Shown: positions 43,725 through 52,638 of the stretch, piece after piece
Position numbering within the stretch: the first letter of the stretch is position 1
How the letters are laid out: every line of letters starts with the position of its first letter
Source of the DNA: CAZDWZ01 sp964509425
GTDB lineage: Bacteria; Bdellovibrionota_C; UBA2361; SZUA-149; CAZDWZ01
NCBI GenBank assembly: GCA_964509425.1
Contig: CAZDWZ010000007.1
Span: 186,001 to 250,000, forward strand
Reading direction: 5' to 3'
Length of the DNA: 64,000 nt
The notes under the pieces: model-generated
The model's database searches: none
Told to the model about the DNA's origin: nothing
What the model saw: the letters and a program-made list of their open reading frames with translations, nothing else
Translations under genes and position numbers: made by a program

Positions 43725-44318
43725 TTAAATTGAAGATGGGGGCCTGTCGAGAAGCTGCTCGATCTCCCGCGCTACACGGTCGGCACCGGGCGATGTCGTC
43801 GAGTAGAAGTAAGTGACGAGGCGACCGTCACGATCGACGAGATACTTGTGAAAGTTCCATACCGGGGCGGTTCCGAAGCCGAGCGTCTCTCTCGCCCAGG
43901 CGTAAAACGGGTGCGCGTCTTGACCCGACAAAGCTTGCTTGCTCGTCATCGGGAACGACACTCCGAAGTTCAGCTTGCAAAAATGAGCAATTTCCTCCCC
44001 TGAGGCAGGCTCCTGATTTCCGAAATCATTGCTCGGCACGCCGATTACGACGAGACCCCTGTCCTTGTATTTCTTGTAGAGGGCCTCAAGGGCTTCATAT
44101 TGCGAAGTGAATCCGCATTGCGAAGCGGTGTTCACGATCAGAAGAACCTTTCCACGATAGTCGGAGAGCGGGATAGCCTTCCCTCCGGAGAGCGACGTAA
44201 AAGAAAAATCGTAGGCGCTCCCGACTTGCGGCTGATCTGAAGTCGGACCTTGCGAAAACATAAGAAACGCTCCGAGGAGTAGCCCAAGAACAGAACAATA
44301 TCGACGGCCGGTACCCAT
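43725..44318 (-). CDS. Exported glutathione-peroxidase-like protein
   Basis: The ATG at 44318 starts a signal peptide (CSVLGLLLGAFLMFSQG). The peroxidase fold shows VNTASQCGFTSQYEALEALYKKYKDRGL (Cys nucleophile), GVPSNDFGNQEP (Gln of the tetrad region) and WNFHKYLVDRDGRLV (Trp of the tetrad). It should reduce peroxides in the periplasm, most likely with thioredoxin-type donors, as the bacterial Cys enzymes do. The frame can extend to a TTG at 44336, but the ATG is better. It is a single gene near katE. Confidence 0.92.
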   Translation of the reverse strand: MGTGRRYCSVLGLLLGAFLMFSQGPTSDQPQVGSAYDFSFTSLSGGKAIPLSDYRGKVLLIVNTASQCGFTSQYEALEALYKKYKDRGLVVIGVPSNDFGNQEPASGEEIAHFCKLNFGVSFPMTSKQALSGQDAHPFYAWARETLGFGTAPVWNFHKYLVDRDGRLVTYFYSTTSPGADRVAREIEQLLDRPPSSI

Positions 44319-44487
44319 ACATCCATTATACTCCAAAGTGTCTATCAGCTTAAATACACTGCTCGCAAATGAAGAAAAGGAGGAAGAAGCACGGCTTGTC
44401 CATAATGCTTCCTCTCCCCTCTTCGCGACTTCACCAGAGATTTTACCGCCCTACCCCATCTTATCGAACGGCCCGATCGAACGCGGT

Positions 44488-44841
44488 TTAAGGCACAGGG
44501 AAGTCGATGTAGACGCGAAACCCTATGCACGCCTCCTCCTCCCCTCGTGCGGGGTAGTGGGCGAGCTTGACGGCCAGCACCCTGATGCCGCGTACGTGCT
44601 GCAGCGACTTCATCACTCGATCGGTTACCTCCTGCGACGTTGGAATGATCCTCGGGGCCGTGAAGAGTTCGGAAGGAATCCCCGAGCTGAAATAGCAAGT
44701 TACCCATCGCCCAAGCAGGTCATTCTCAGGATCGTCTCTCGTGCTCATCGGACGTGGATTGCTCCAACCGGCGGGCCCGAGGTCTCGGAACGCGGCCTCG
44801 AGAGCCGAGACGACCGCGAGACTGAGCGTTTCGCCGTGCAT
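44488..44841 (-). CDS. Uncharacterised small protein (GC-rich singleton)
   Basis: No family recognised. 117 residues, AGGAGG eight bases before the ATG (an ideal site). Predicted alpha/beta: RGIRVLAVKLAHYPARGEE and IGFRVYIDFPVP are strand-like, with helices before. No signal or membrane helix. Codons are GC-biased against the glutathione peroxidase and hydrolase on each side. Confidence 0.7.
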   Translation of the reverse strand: MHGETLSLAVVSALEAAFRDLGPAGWSNPRPMSTRDDPENDLLGRWVTCYFSSGIPSELFTAPRIIPTSQEVTDRVMKSLQHVRGIRVLAVKLAHYPARGEEEACIGFRVYIDFPVP

Positions 44842-44947
44842 GAAACAGCCTCCTTAAAGTCAAAACCGGATTTTCCTGAAGCAAAATGTCTAAAAGACGC
44901 ACTTCTTCGAAGAAAGATTGAAAAGAGCCCGGGGGAGCCTATCAGAA

Positions 44948-46060
44948 TTAGCGAACGATACACACTGTTGGCTCAGAATGAATTCGACTCAACCACGCGA
45001 CGATTCGAGTTTGCGTGTCGTGAGGGTTCTTGAGCAACGAAAAATGGTCGTCGTCGAGAGCATGCACCTCGACATCTGCAAACTGCTTCTTCTGCATTTC
45101 GGCAAAACTCGCCAGCCAACGTTGAGGCATTCGCTCATCCTTCCGGCCGTATACGTGCAGTGTCGGAATGTGCGCGAATGACACATCCGGGTGCGAGCCA
45201 AACAAAAGCACCAGTCCTTCAAGATTTCTGGAAAATTCCTTGGCCAACTCAGCAGCCCCAATACCTCCCGCCGAAAGTCCGGCGAGCACGATGTGCTTGG
45301 ATCCACGGTCCTTCAGCACTTCGAGCACATTCTGAAATACCCTTCGTCCTCTTTCTGATCCCCACATTCCGAATGCACCGCTCGAAGGACATACAGTATT
45401 AAAGCCCCGTTCGCGTGCTGCCTCAGCAACAAGATAGCAAAGTAAGCCCCAGTTACCTCCGGTTCCATGGAGGAAGATGACGGTGGAGTCAGAGCCATTT
45501 TGACAACTCGGAGCATTGAAACTCAACACGTCATATTCTTCCGGACTTTGCATTCCGAGCATCGTTGCTATGAGAGCCGTCGGGAATTCCCCCTCCTTCT
45601 CTCGCAGAGCTCGATACGCTGATTGAAGCGTCGGAATGAGATCTTTAGCCTCGCGGGGCGTGATCCCTTGCAAGAGCACCAACATTTTCATTCCCAAGTA
45701 GATTCCGTCTTCTTCGGAAATTATCGTGTTAATCCAACGGGCCCCCGAGCGAGCCGGAAAAGTTTCGAAATTCCCCATCTTCGGAACAAGCGGCATATCG
45801 CGGCGCTCCAAAGCGGGAACGGCAAGGAGACAGATGCCAACCAATCCGCAGAGCCCACGAATCAGCCATTGCTCAAAGGGAAAGAGCAGCGCGGAGGCGA
45901 CAACGAACTGACCGGCGGCAACAGCCATCCCACCCGTGGAAAGCGGAAGGACGAGCATGAGCGCCATGCCGAGAGCACTCAGAATGAGCATCAGCACTCG
46001 GAGCACCAGAACCATCTGCAGGAAGAACGACTTCGGGACTGCGCGTTTTCGATAAAACAT
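44948..46060 (-). CDS. Membrane-anchored alpha/beta-hydrolase
   Basis: From the ATG at 46060 three hydrophobic helices (about 15-45, 48-68, 70-90) anchor the protein. The soluble part is an alpha/beta-hydrolase: TVIFLHGTGGNWG (oxyanion loop), GLSAGG (nucleophile Ser), LHVYGRKDERMP (acid) and DDDHFSLL (His). This is a full catalytic triad. The exact ester or peptide substrate is unknown. It is a single gene, divergent from the EamA transporter. Confidence 0.88.
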   Translation of the reverse strand: MFYRKRAVPKSFFLQMVLVLRVLMLILSALGMALMLVLPLSTGGMAVAAGQFVVASALLFPFEQWLIRGLCGLVGICLLAVPALERRDMPLVPKMGNFETFPARSGARWINTIISEEDGIYLGMKMLVLLQGITPREAKDLIPTLQSAYRALREKEGEFPTALIATMLGMQSPEEYDVLSFNAPSCQNGSDSTVIFLHGTGGNWGLLCYLVAEAARERGFNTVCPSSGAFGMWGSERGRRVFQNVLEVLKDRGSKHIVLAGLSAGGIGAAELAKEFSRNLEGLVLLFGSHPDVSFAHIPTLHVYGRKDERMPQRWLASFAEMQKKQFADVEVHALDDDHFSLLKNPHDTQTRIVAWLSRIHSEPTVCIVR

Positions 46061-46282
46061 ACCGGCACTTACCACAAAAAATTCCGCTGATGCGTTTCAG
46101 TCGCAGACAAAACAAAAAAGCGTGCCGAACACATGGATTCAGAGGGCTTTTCATAGCGTCGGAGAAGCCTCTTGGCCACTCCTTTCAAGGTCGGTCGCTT
46201 GAACTTCGAGTTCCACTTCTTTCCATCGCTGGAACAGTATATGACAGATTGAAAGCGGAAGGCGGAACTCTCGCGGGGCGCA

Positions 46283-47173
46283 ATGTCGGACGACACGTTT
46301 GGAAAACTTTGCGCGCTGCTGGCCGCGATGGCTTGGGCACTCGGAGTGCCGCTGCTTCGCCGCGCGAGCGTGGATGTCCATCCGATTGTCTCCTGTCTGA
46401 TTCGCAATCTGGCTGCCTGCTTTATCCTCATCGGCATCGTCTGCTGTTTGCGTATTCCAGTCGCCGAATCTCTTCGCGAAGTGTCCGCGAAGCGGCATAT
46501 CCTCTTCGTGTTGAGCGGTCTCATTGGTATTTCGCTTGCGGATAGCTGTTTTTTTGCCGGAGCGAGGCGCCTTCAAGTCGGCGTCATCGGTCTCGCCCAA
46601 ACCGTCTACTCTCCTCTTGTCGTCTTCTTCTCGGCCGTGTTTCTGCACGAGAAACTTACTCTGACTCAGTTCATCGGTGGAATCTTGGTCGTCTGTTCCA
46701 CACTCCTCGTGAAACTCACTCTGGTGCGTGGAGAGCAAGGCCGGGCTGAACGCGTCGCCCTTATTTGGATGGTCGTTTGCGTGATGTCGAACGTTGGAGC
46801 AGTACTCCTCATCAAACAGTCAATCCAGGGCTTCCCAATTTTCGTCCTTATTCCATATCGAATGATTGTGGGCTCTCTCCCTCTCGTGATCTGGATACTC
46901 TTGTGTCGACGTTCGGATCTCCTGCCGCAACTTCTCGATAAAAAGATTTGGAAGGGACTCTTCCTCGGGGCCGTCCTGGGGAGCGTCATCTCGACATCGC
47001 TGTGGATCACGGGTTTCGCCTACACAAAGGCTTCGCTGGCAGCGCTCATCAACGAGAGTTCGTCGCTCTTCCTGTTGCTTATCGGGTGGGTGGTCTACCG
47101 GGAAGCGATGACACCGGCAAAGGCGTCCTCGGCAATTCTCGCCACAGCCGGACTCTGCCTGCTGTGGCTGTAA
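46283..47173 (+). CDS. EamA/DMT-family transporter
   Basis: Ten hydrophobic helices in two EamA halves: LCALLAAMAWALGVPLLRRAS..., and IWMVVCVMSNVGAVLLIKQSI. The conserved GVIGLAQTVYSPLVVFFSAVFLHEKLT and LINESSSLFLLLIGWVVYREAMTPAK are the E-box ends of each half. It moves small metabolites out of the cell. It is divergent from the hydrolase gene. Confidence 0.9.
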   Translation: MSDDTFGKLCALLAAMAWALGVPLLRRASVDVHPIVSCLIRNLAACFILIGIVCCLRIPVAESLREVSAKRHILFVLSGLIGISLADSCFFAGARRLQVGVIGLAQTVYSPLVVFFSAVFLHEKLTLTQFIGGILVVCSTLLVKLTLVRGEQGRAERVALIWMVVCVMSNVGAVLLIKQSIQGFPIFVLIPYRMIVGSLPLVIWILLCRRSDLLPQLLDKKIWKGLFLGAVLGSVISTSLWITGFAYTKASLAALINESSSLFLLLIGWVVYREAMTPAKASSAILATAGLCLLWL

Positions 47174-47395
47174 ATCCCGCGACTCCTCGCACGCCGATCG
47201 AACCTCGGGACAAGATGTCGTAACAACGATACGTCATACTGAGAAGCGCTATGGTGCGGTTTCTCTGTTATTCTTTGGGAGAAATTGCCTCCCCGTTGCG
47301 ATTCCAGCACCGATGTAACAATGCAACCTTTTCCGAATCGCTCCTCTGAATGGACTGATTCATAATCTCTCCAGGAACGGAATACGGAGCTGGTT

Positions 47396-47563
47396 ATGAG
47401 AATAGTCGAAAACTTTTTGATCACGTGTGTTTGTCTGGCGATAGCAATCTCTGCCGGCCCGTTGGTGCTCTCGCTTCTTATCGTTGCGACAAAAGCAGTC
47501 GCCTATGTTCTCGGAGCACTCTTGCTCCTCGCTCCGGCGTTTCTATTGATCGCAACAGCGTGA
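47396..47563 (+). CDS. Small membrane protein (55 residues)
   Basis: The frame is short but good: GGAG six bases before the ATG, then 55 codons to TGA. After MRIVENF there are two Leu/Ala/Val-rich hydrophobic stretches (about 8-30 and 34-53) joined by ATKAVAY, so it should form a membrane hairpin. A 10-bp stem terminator follows ten bases after the stop, supporting a real transcription unit. No family known to me. Confidence 0.65.
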   Translation: MRIVENFLITCVCLAIAISAGPLVLSLLIVATKAVAYVLGALLLLAPAFLLIATA

Positions 47564-47573
47564 TCATGAATCC

Positions 47574-47620
47574 AAAGGTGGGAGACCAACGGCATCCAGG
47601 TTCCTGTTGATCCCACCTTT
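47574..47620 (+). terminator. Terminator hairpin after the 55-residue membrane protein
   Basis: AAAGGTGGGA (47574-47583) and TCCCACCTTT (47611-47620) form a perfect 10-bp stem with a 27-base loop, and a pyrimidine run follows. It could also serve the convergent GC-rich gene. Confidence 0.7.
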
Positions 47621-47666
47621 CCCCTCTCCCACCAAGCTCTTGAGCGTCCGTGGGAGGAGCACTTGC

Positions 47667-48635
47667 TTACGCCGAAACGAGCGACTCGGTACGCAAACTA
47701 AGCACTTCCGATTTCGCGAGGAGTCGGGTGAAGCATCGTGCTCCCTTTGTCCAGAACAGGTGCGCCTGACCGTCCTCGTCCTGAGAACAAATCGCAACTG
47801 ACGAACGGAACAGCGGGTGCGGTCGAGACACCAGCCGGGAGTACAGCCAGCGCGGAATTTCGACTGCTTGACCTCGAATGAATAGGCGCTCCCAAATATC
47901 ATCCTGATCATCGAACGCGAGCGGCAGCGGAAGTTCGGGGGCATCCACCAACATCTCGAGCACCGTTAACGGCTGCGGTGCGCGAACGGTTTCTCGCTGA
48001 ACACTCTTCTTCGGCGGCAGGGCGGCCACTGATTCCGGCGTGACCAGAGGACGATGAGCGGACCAGCGCCGTTCGAGGAGCCGGCGTTCCGTAGCTTCGT
48101 CGAGCACATACACCAACCGGTCACGGGGAAGTGCCGGAAACGTGTCATAGAAACCGAGGACGACTTCGACCGTATCTCCAAGCGGCTCGGTTTGCTCCAT
48201 CTGCACCCAGCCAGTCCACCCCCCTGGAAGCGCGAACCACTCGTCGCCCCAGAGAAGTTCGAGCCGACAGATTCCCCGATGGAAGCGCGGAGCAGCCAGC
48301 ACACCGGAGATCGGAAGCCCGAACGTTTGCGTCGCCATGTGCGTCTGGTTGCGGTTCAGCATCCGTGCGTAAGTGTCACCAGTTTCAGGTTCCCGCCAGA
48401 CAAGGCACAGCGAGCCGTCGATATTTGACCGGTTGAAGAAATGTCCAATCAACTGGCAGATGTTCGAGCGGCCACGGCCTCCGGCGCGAAGCAGCGCGTA
48501 TTCGTCTGCATTAAGCCCGACGATTGCGCCGGTTCGCAGCATGTCCAAGAGGAGGGGGAAGTTCCGATCGCAGACGGCGATCCGCGGGCCCTCTTTGAGG
48601 AGCTTGAGCAGCTCCCAACTCACGCTGACTGCCAT
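47667..48635 (-). CDS. Uncharacterised protein (GC-rich singleton)
   Basis: No family recognised. 322 residues; GGAGG nine bases before the ATG. Mainly beta-looking, with Trp-rich text (WELLKLLKE; LLWGDEWFALPGGWTGWVQME; DIWERLFIRGQAVEIPRWLYSRL). The segment LVDAPELPLPLAFDDQDD suggests a domain border near residue 230. No signal or membrane helix. Codons are GC-biased against the neighbours. Confidence 0.72.
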   Translation of the reverse strand: MAVSVSWELLKLLKEGPRIAVCDRNFPLLLDMLRTGAIVGLNADEYALLRAGGRGRSNICQLIGHFFNRSNIDGSLCLVWREPETGDTYARMLNRNQTHMATQTFGLPISGVLAAPRFHRGICRLELLWGDEWFALPGGWTGWVQMEQTEPLGDTVEVVLGFYDTFPALPRDRLVYVLDEATERRLLERRWSAHRPLVTPESVAALPPKKSVQRETVRAPQPLTVLEMLVDAPELPLPLAFDDQDDIWERLFIRGQAVEIPRWLYSRLVSRPHPLFRSSVAICSQDEDGQAHLFWTKGARCFTRLLAKSEVLSLRTESLVSA

Positions 48636-48702
48636 TTCTCTGTCCTCCGTTTTACAACCTTGGGCGGGGCGAACATCGCCTCCAAATATACCCGGAGTCG
48701 TT

Positions 48703-48743
48703 GGTCTTCAGAGGCGGAGGGAAGCCCTCCCCTTGCGAAGACC
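48703..48743. promoter_or_regulatory. Two-step hairpin in the leader of the 48 kb GC-rich gene
   Basis: GGTCTTC (48703-48709) pairs with GAAGACC (48737-48743); within it GGAGGG (48716-48721) pairs with CCCTCC (48725-48730) around AAG. It sits 68-108 bases before the minus-strand ATG. A leader structure or a bidirectional terminator would fit. Confidence 0.5.
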
Positions 48744-48897
48744 GAACGGATTCATTTGACTTCACCAAACTGGACAAAGAGCGTGACCGTTTCGATCTAA
48801 CTGAAAGCCGGCCACCTTGAAAAGGTGGTGAAGACACCTGCGTTTCGACATTGCTTGAACATTGGCACTGAATTTATAACCATATCGAGGTGATGAA

Positions 48898-49230
48898 ATG
48901 CCCTATCAGCCGAACTACAGCACCGACGAACCAAAGCGCGAAGAAATCGACCGCAGTACCGGACCTTTGATCATGGAATTCGGTGCGGATTGGTGCCCAC
49001 ATTGCCAGGCACTCGCGCCACGACTCGAGAAAGCGATGGCCATGCATTCCGAAGTGATGCACATCAAAATCGCCGACGGAAAAGGAAAGCGACTTGGTCG
49101 GTCGTTCGGCGTAAAGCTTTGGCCGAATCTCGTCTTTTTGCGGGATGGGGTTCTGCTAAAGCAGTTCGCAAGGCCAAGCGATGCAGAACTCCAAGAGGGC
49201 ATCGAATCTCTGTTTCCCAAAAAAAACTGA
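48898..49230 (+). CDS. Thioredoxin-like protein (CPHC)
   Basis: The active site is W-C33-P-H-C36 after LIMEFGAD, and the cis-proline loop is GVKLWPNLVFLRDG. 110 residues, no signal peptide, so it acts in the cytosol as a disulfide reductase. The CPHC motif raises the redox potential towards DsbA-like or E. coli thioredoxin-2-like behaviour. GAGGTGATGAA lies before the ATG. Single gene. Confidence 0.88.
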   Translation: MPYQPNYSTDEPKREEIDRSTGPLIMEFGADWCPHCQALAPRLEKAMAMHSEVMHIKIADGKGKRLGRSFGVKLWPNLVFLRDGVLLKQFARPSDAELQEGIESLFPKKN

Positions 49231-49272
49231 GCAGTGAGCCGGTTCCGGGCGAAGAACCTTCTCACTGCTTCG

Positions 49273-49938
49273 TCACATCTTCTCGAGGTCCGCGAGCATG
49301 ACCGTCGAAATGGAGCGAAGCTGCGTGAACAACGTGTGAACCCAGTTGATGAGACCCGGGTCGCCTGTCAGGCTGCGGGTCCAGTCGAGCGCCGCAGTCA
49401 GGAAGGCCACGCTCTCGGTGTGAGCGAGCAGCTCCGAGTCCTTCTCTGGCTTCGGGTTGTCTGCGTCCGTATCCTCCACGCTGTGAACTCCTTCGTGATA
49501 GATCACGTTCATCATCAGCGGCCAGCGGAAGAGCAGATAACGCCGGAGCAGGAAGATGCGCTTCCGCCGCGCCATCCAGCATCCGTATGCCGGGGAGCGG
49601 CCGCCCCGCTGGTCGGCGTACATCACCGGGAAGGCGAACGGCACGAGCATCTCCGGCGCGAGGTTATCGGCGTACTTCCCCGGACGGATCTGCCTGATGA
49701 TCGCGAGGAGCTTGTCGATCGCCGCCTTCTCGACCGAGATCCACTCCGGACCCTCCTTGACCAGCCAGCCCGTCTGGGCGGGGCCGCCATAGGGACCGGC
49801 GACGCTGGGGATCGCCAGCACAGGCGTACGCTCGACCGTCTGTTCGAGGTCGTGCAGGTACTGGAGCCCGGGCGACACCGGAAACGGTGCGATGCCGAGC
49901 GGGACGAACGAATTGATCTGAACCAGGGGATTCGTCAC
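49273..49938 (-). CDS. HExxH-motif protein, probable metalloprotease fold (GC-rich singleton)
   Basis: The GTG at 49938 has GGAGG five bases upstream. A clear zinc motif, MMNVIYHEGVHSVED (HEGVH, near 143-147), and a later Glu/His stretch (DSELLAHTESVAFL) are the expected metal and helper residues of a gluzincin-type fold. The N-terminal part is Pro/Gly-rich and without a signal peptide. I cannot name the family. GC-biased codons contrast with the thioredoxin and DUF1579 genes around it. Confidence 0.72.
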   Translation of the reverse strand: MTNPLVQINSFVPLGIAPFPVSPGLQYLHDLEQTVERTPVLAIPSVAGPYGGPAQTGWLVKEGPEWISVEKAAIDKLLAIIRQIRPGKYADNLAPEMLVPFAFPVMYADQRGGRSPAYGCWMARRKRIFLLRRYLLFRWPLMMNVIYHEGVHSVEDTDADNPKPEKDSELLAHTESVAFLTAALDWTRSLTGDPGLINWVHTLFTQLRSISTVMLADLEKM

Positions 49939-50153
49939 TTCAACCTCCGTTAGAACGATTCATGGGCGTTTTGGGCACATGAGAACGATTGCATGGAACC
50001 GACTCGTATAGTGGGGATCGAAAGAACAGCCATCGACGAAAGTGATAAATGGGTTTTTATCACATTTTTTGAAATTATGCAAAACGGAGCCCAGGCGACT
50101 ATGGCCTCCGAATCAGCTTTCGCTTGAGCTGTGAGTAATTTTAAGAGGTTAAC

Positions 50154-50182
50154 GTCGGCGAGCCATAAACAAGCTCGCCGAC
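50154..50182 (-). terminator. Terminator of the DUF1579 gene
   Basis: A perfect 10-bp GC-rich stem (50154-50163 with 50173-50182), 9-base loop. It lies 20 bases after the minus-strand stop, with an AT-rich run beyond. Confidence 0.75.
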
Positions 50183-50201
50183 GCTAGAGAAAGGGGGAGA
50201 A

Positions 50202-50684
50202 TCAAACGCGAACGTACCTTGCACTCATGAACGAGGTCCACTTTCCATCCGCACCAAGAATCCGGGAGGAGAGAATACGTTCGTTGTCACTCTTGAACTC
50301 GATGATATCTTGGTATTTCGAGAGTTCGTTTTCCTGGGTGAAGCTCGGACCCTCACTATCGAGAGTTAATACATTCTTCGACTCGTCGAGTGTTCCGCTG
50401 TACGGCCATAAGTGTGTCATCATCGACGCAACAAACGTTCCAACGAAACGCTGCAACCGAGGATCATAACCAAGAGTCATGATCGAAGTAATGACTTCCC
50501 CACCATCTGGATTCTGTCCGGTCCCCTCACCGATCGTCCAAATCCCTCCAAGAGAACGAACACTCTCCGTACCGCGAGATTTCATCGGGGGTTGATCAGG
50601 GCCCGGAGAACACTCCATTTCAGATTCCCAATTTCCGACGAGTCGTTGCAACCATTTGTGTTCGCTGAGCGGTTCGATCTTCAT
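50202..50684 (-). CDS. DUF1579 family protein (cytoplasmic)
   Basis: HKWLQRLVGNWESEMECSPGPDQPPMKSRGTESVRSLGGIWTIGEGTG is the family start; VITSIMTLGYDPRLQRFVGTFVASMMTHLWPYSGTLD is the second block. 160 residues without a signal, unlike the lipoprotein relative at 22.9 kb. Possible lipocalin-like beta-barrel with a small ligand. Single gene with its own terminator. Confidence 0.85.
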   Translation of the reverse strand: MKIEPLSEHKWLQRLVGNWESEMECSPGPDQPPMKSRGTESVRSLGGIWTIGEGTGQNPDGGEVITSIMTLGYDPRLQRFVGTFVASMMTHLWPYSGTLDESKNVLTLDSEGPSFTQENELSKYQDIIEFKSDNERILSSRILGADGKWTSFMSARYVRV

Positions 50685-50836
50685 AGTACTCCTTGAAATT
50701 GTGGATCCGTAATTCGTAGCATCTTTCGATACGAAAAACCGTAATTCTCGAACGGCCTCCCGATTTCAATGCGTGAGGATTTACCCACCACCAGACAGTG
50801 GTCGCGAAAATGTTGAATTTCCTCGACGTTTGTAGC

Positions 50837-52477
50837 TTAGACGAAGAGTTCGCAGGACGTGAACTGTTCGACGTCGACGAGCCCAAAGTTGCTCATCTTG
50901 AGTGACGGAATGACGGTCAACACCAAAAACGAAAGCGTCATGAACGGCGCTCTCAGAGGACTTCCCATGCTCTTTGCAAACCGATCGAGAGTTTCATATC
51001 GCTCAGCCACAATCTCGCCTGAGTCGGAGCTCATCAGACCGGCATGCACCAGAGGCAAAATCAGCTCCTCGCCTTCCCTCACCGCGGAAATTCCGCCGCC
51101 GGCCTTCCGCACGGCCTCTATTGCGTGAAACAACTCCTGCTTCGATGTCCCGACAGCAATAACATGATGTGAATCGTGCGCCACAGATGAGGCAAGCGCG
51201 CCGCCTTTCAAACCAAAATTACGAACAAAGCCTAAGGCCGGCTTCGATGGCGTAACTCGATCAACTACCGCGAGGAAAAGAATATCGCGCTCTAAATCGG
51301 CGACGAGCTCGTTTCCGGAAATTTTTGGTTCGGTTACATGCTGGCCGGTGATCAATTGTCCATCATAGACTTCGATCACGCGAACCCTTCCGCGGCGGGC
51401 CGGAATTGAAAAATCGTCGATAGACAACGGGTAATGCTGAAAGGCGTTCACCGGCTCTGGTTTTGCTGCCGCTTCCAGGGACTTTCCATCCTTCGCGACG
51501 AGAATCCCCTGAAGATATGTTTCCTTCACCCGGAAGTCTTTCAAATCTTCAACGATTAGGAAATCAGCCCGATCGCCCGGCTGGAGCAATCCAACCGGCA
51601 GTCCGTAATGTTGGATCGTGTTTCGCGACGCCGCTCGAATTGCACTCATTGCCGGAACACCGTCACCGATCGCCCGTCGAATGAGAGTATCCATATGACC
51701 ACGCAGCAGATCATCAGGATGAATATCGTCGGAGCAGAACATCACTCGATCAGGATGCGAATGCAATAATTCGCAAAGTGCGGAATAGTTCTTGGCCGCG
51801 CTCCCTTCTCGCACGAGAATTTTCATGCCAGCGTTGAGCTTATCGCGAGCCTCCTCCAAAGAGACACATTCGTGATCAGTCGAGATTCCGGCGGCCGCGT
51901 ATCTTGCGGCATCTGAACCTCGAAGCCCCGGAGCATGTCCATCGATCGGCTTCCCGGCGGCTTTGGCTGCGGCAATCTTCGACATGATCTGCGGCTCACC
52001 GGCGAGTACGAGCGGAAACGCCATGACTTCGCTCAAATAGGCAATCTCGGGTTTCGAAAGTAGATATCGAACGTCGTCAGCATCGATGACTGCCGCTGTT
52101 CGCACGAGCGGGCTCTCCGGCACGCAAGATGGCGCTCCCCAGCAGAAATGAAAACTCGAGTTCTTTCCGTCTTGGATCATCCATTCAACGCCTAGGACGC
52201 CAAGGACATTGGCGATTTCATGCGGATCATGCACTCCGAACCCTTCACCAAAGGCCATTGCGTGGCGAGCGAATTCACTTGGAGGAAGCATCGAGCTCTC
52301 AATATGGGTATGCGCGCTACCAATCACAGGCGTGATGAATCGTCCTCGAGGAACATCACCAGAAGCTTCGGCAACACTGATAATTTTTTGATCTCGAACA
52401 ACGACTGCTCCCGGAAATATTCTTCCCGAGATGACATCAACGATCATTCCACGAAATTCTCGATGGTCGGTAATCAT
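50837..52477 (-). CDS. ade: Adenine deaminase
   Basis: An amidohydrolase-fold enzyme that turns adenine into hypoxanthine and ammonia (purine salvage). Metal motifs: GSAHTHIESSML, FGVHDPHEIANV, DGHAPGL, TDHECVS and MFCSDDIHPDDLL. The C-terminal ade domain shows GLKGGALASSVAHDSHHVIAVG and GGGISAV. 546 residues is the family norm. The start at 52477 matches the family, though an unusual AGGAGG on the opposite strand lies just ahead. Single gene. Confidence 0.95.
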   Translation of the reverse strand: MITDHREFRGMIVDVISGRIFPGAVVVRDQKIISVAEASGDVPRGRFITPVIGSAHTHIESSMLPPSEFARHAMAFGEGFGVHDPHEIANVLGVLGVEWMIQDGKNSSFHFCWGAPSCVPESPLVRTAAVIDADDVRYLLSKPEIAYLSEVMAFPLVLAGEPQIMSKIAAAKAAGKPIDGHAPGLRGSDAARYAAAGISTDHECVSLEEARDKLNAGMKILVREGSAAKNYSALCELLHSHPDRVMFCSDDIHPDDLLRGHMDTLIRRAIGDGVPAMSAIRAASRNTIQHYGLPVGLLQPGDRADFLIVEDLKDFRVKETYLQGILVAKDGKSLEAAAKPEPVNAFQHYPLSIDDFSIPARRGRVRVIEVYDGQLITGQHVTEPKISGNELVADLERDILFLAVVDRVTPSKPALGFVRNFGLKGGALASSVAHDSHHVIAVGTSKQELFHAIEAVRKAGGGISAVREGEELILPLVHAGLMSSDSGEIVAERYETLDRFAKSMGSPLRAPFMTLSFLVLTVIPSLKMSNFGLVDVEQFTSCELFV

Positions 52478-52638
52478 AGGAGGTCCGTGACAGGTAGTTT
52501 CGAAATAGATGCCACAATGGAAGAGTTTGTCGCATTATTTATTTTCCGCAGAAAGCCGCGCACACAGGTCGCTCTGGTCGAAACGCGCTGAGCACAGGGT
52601 GAACTACTCCCTGCGATCAGCGCGAAACGAGGTTTGAT

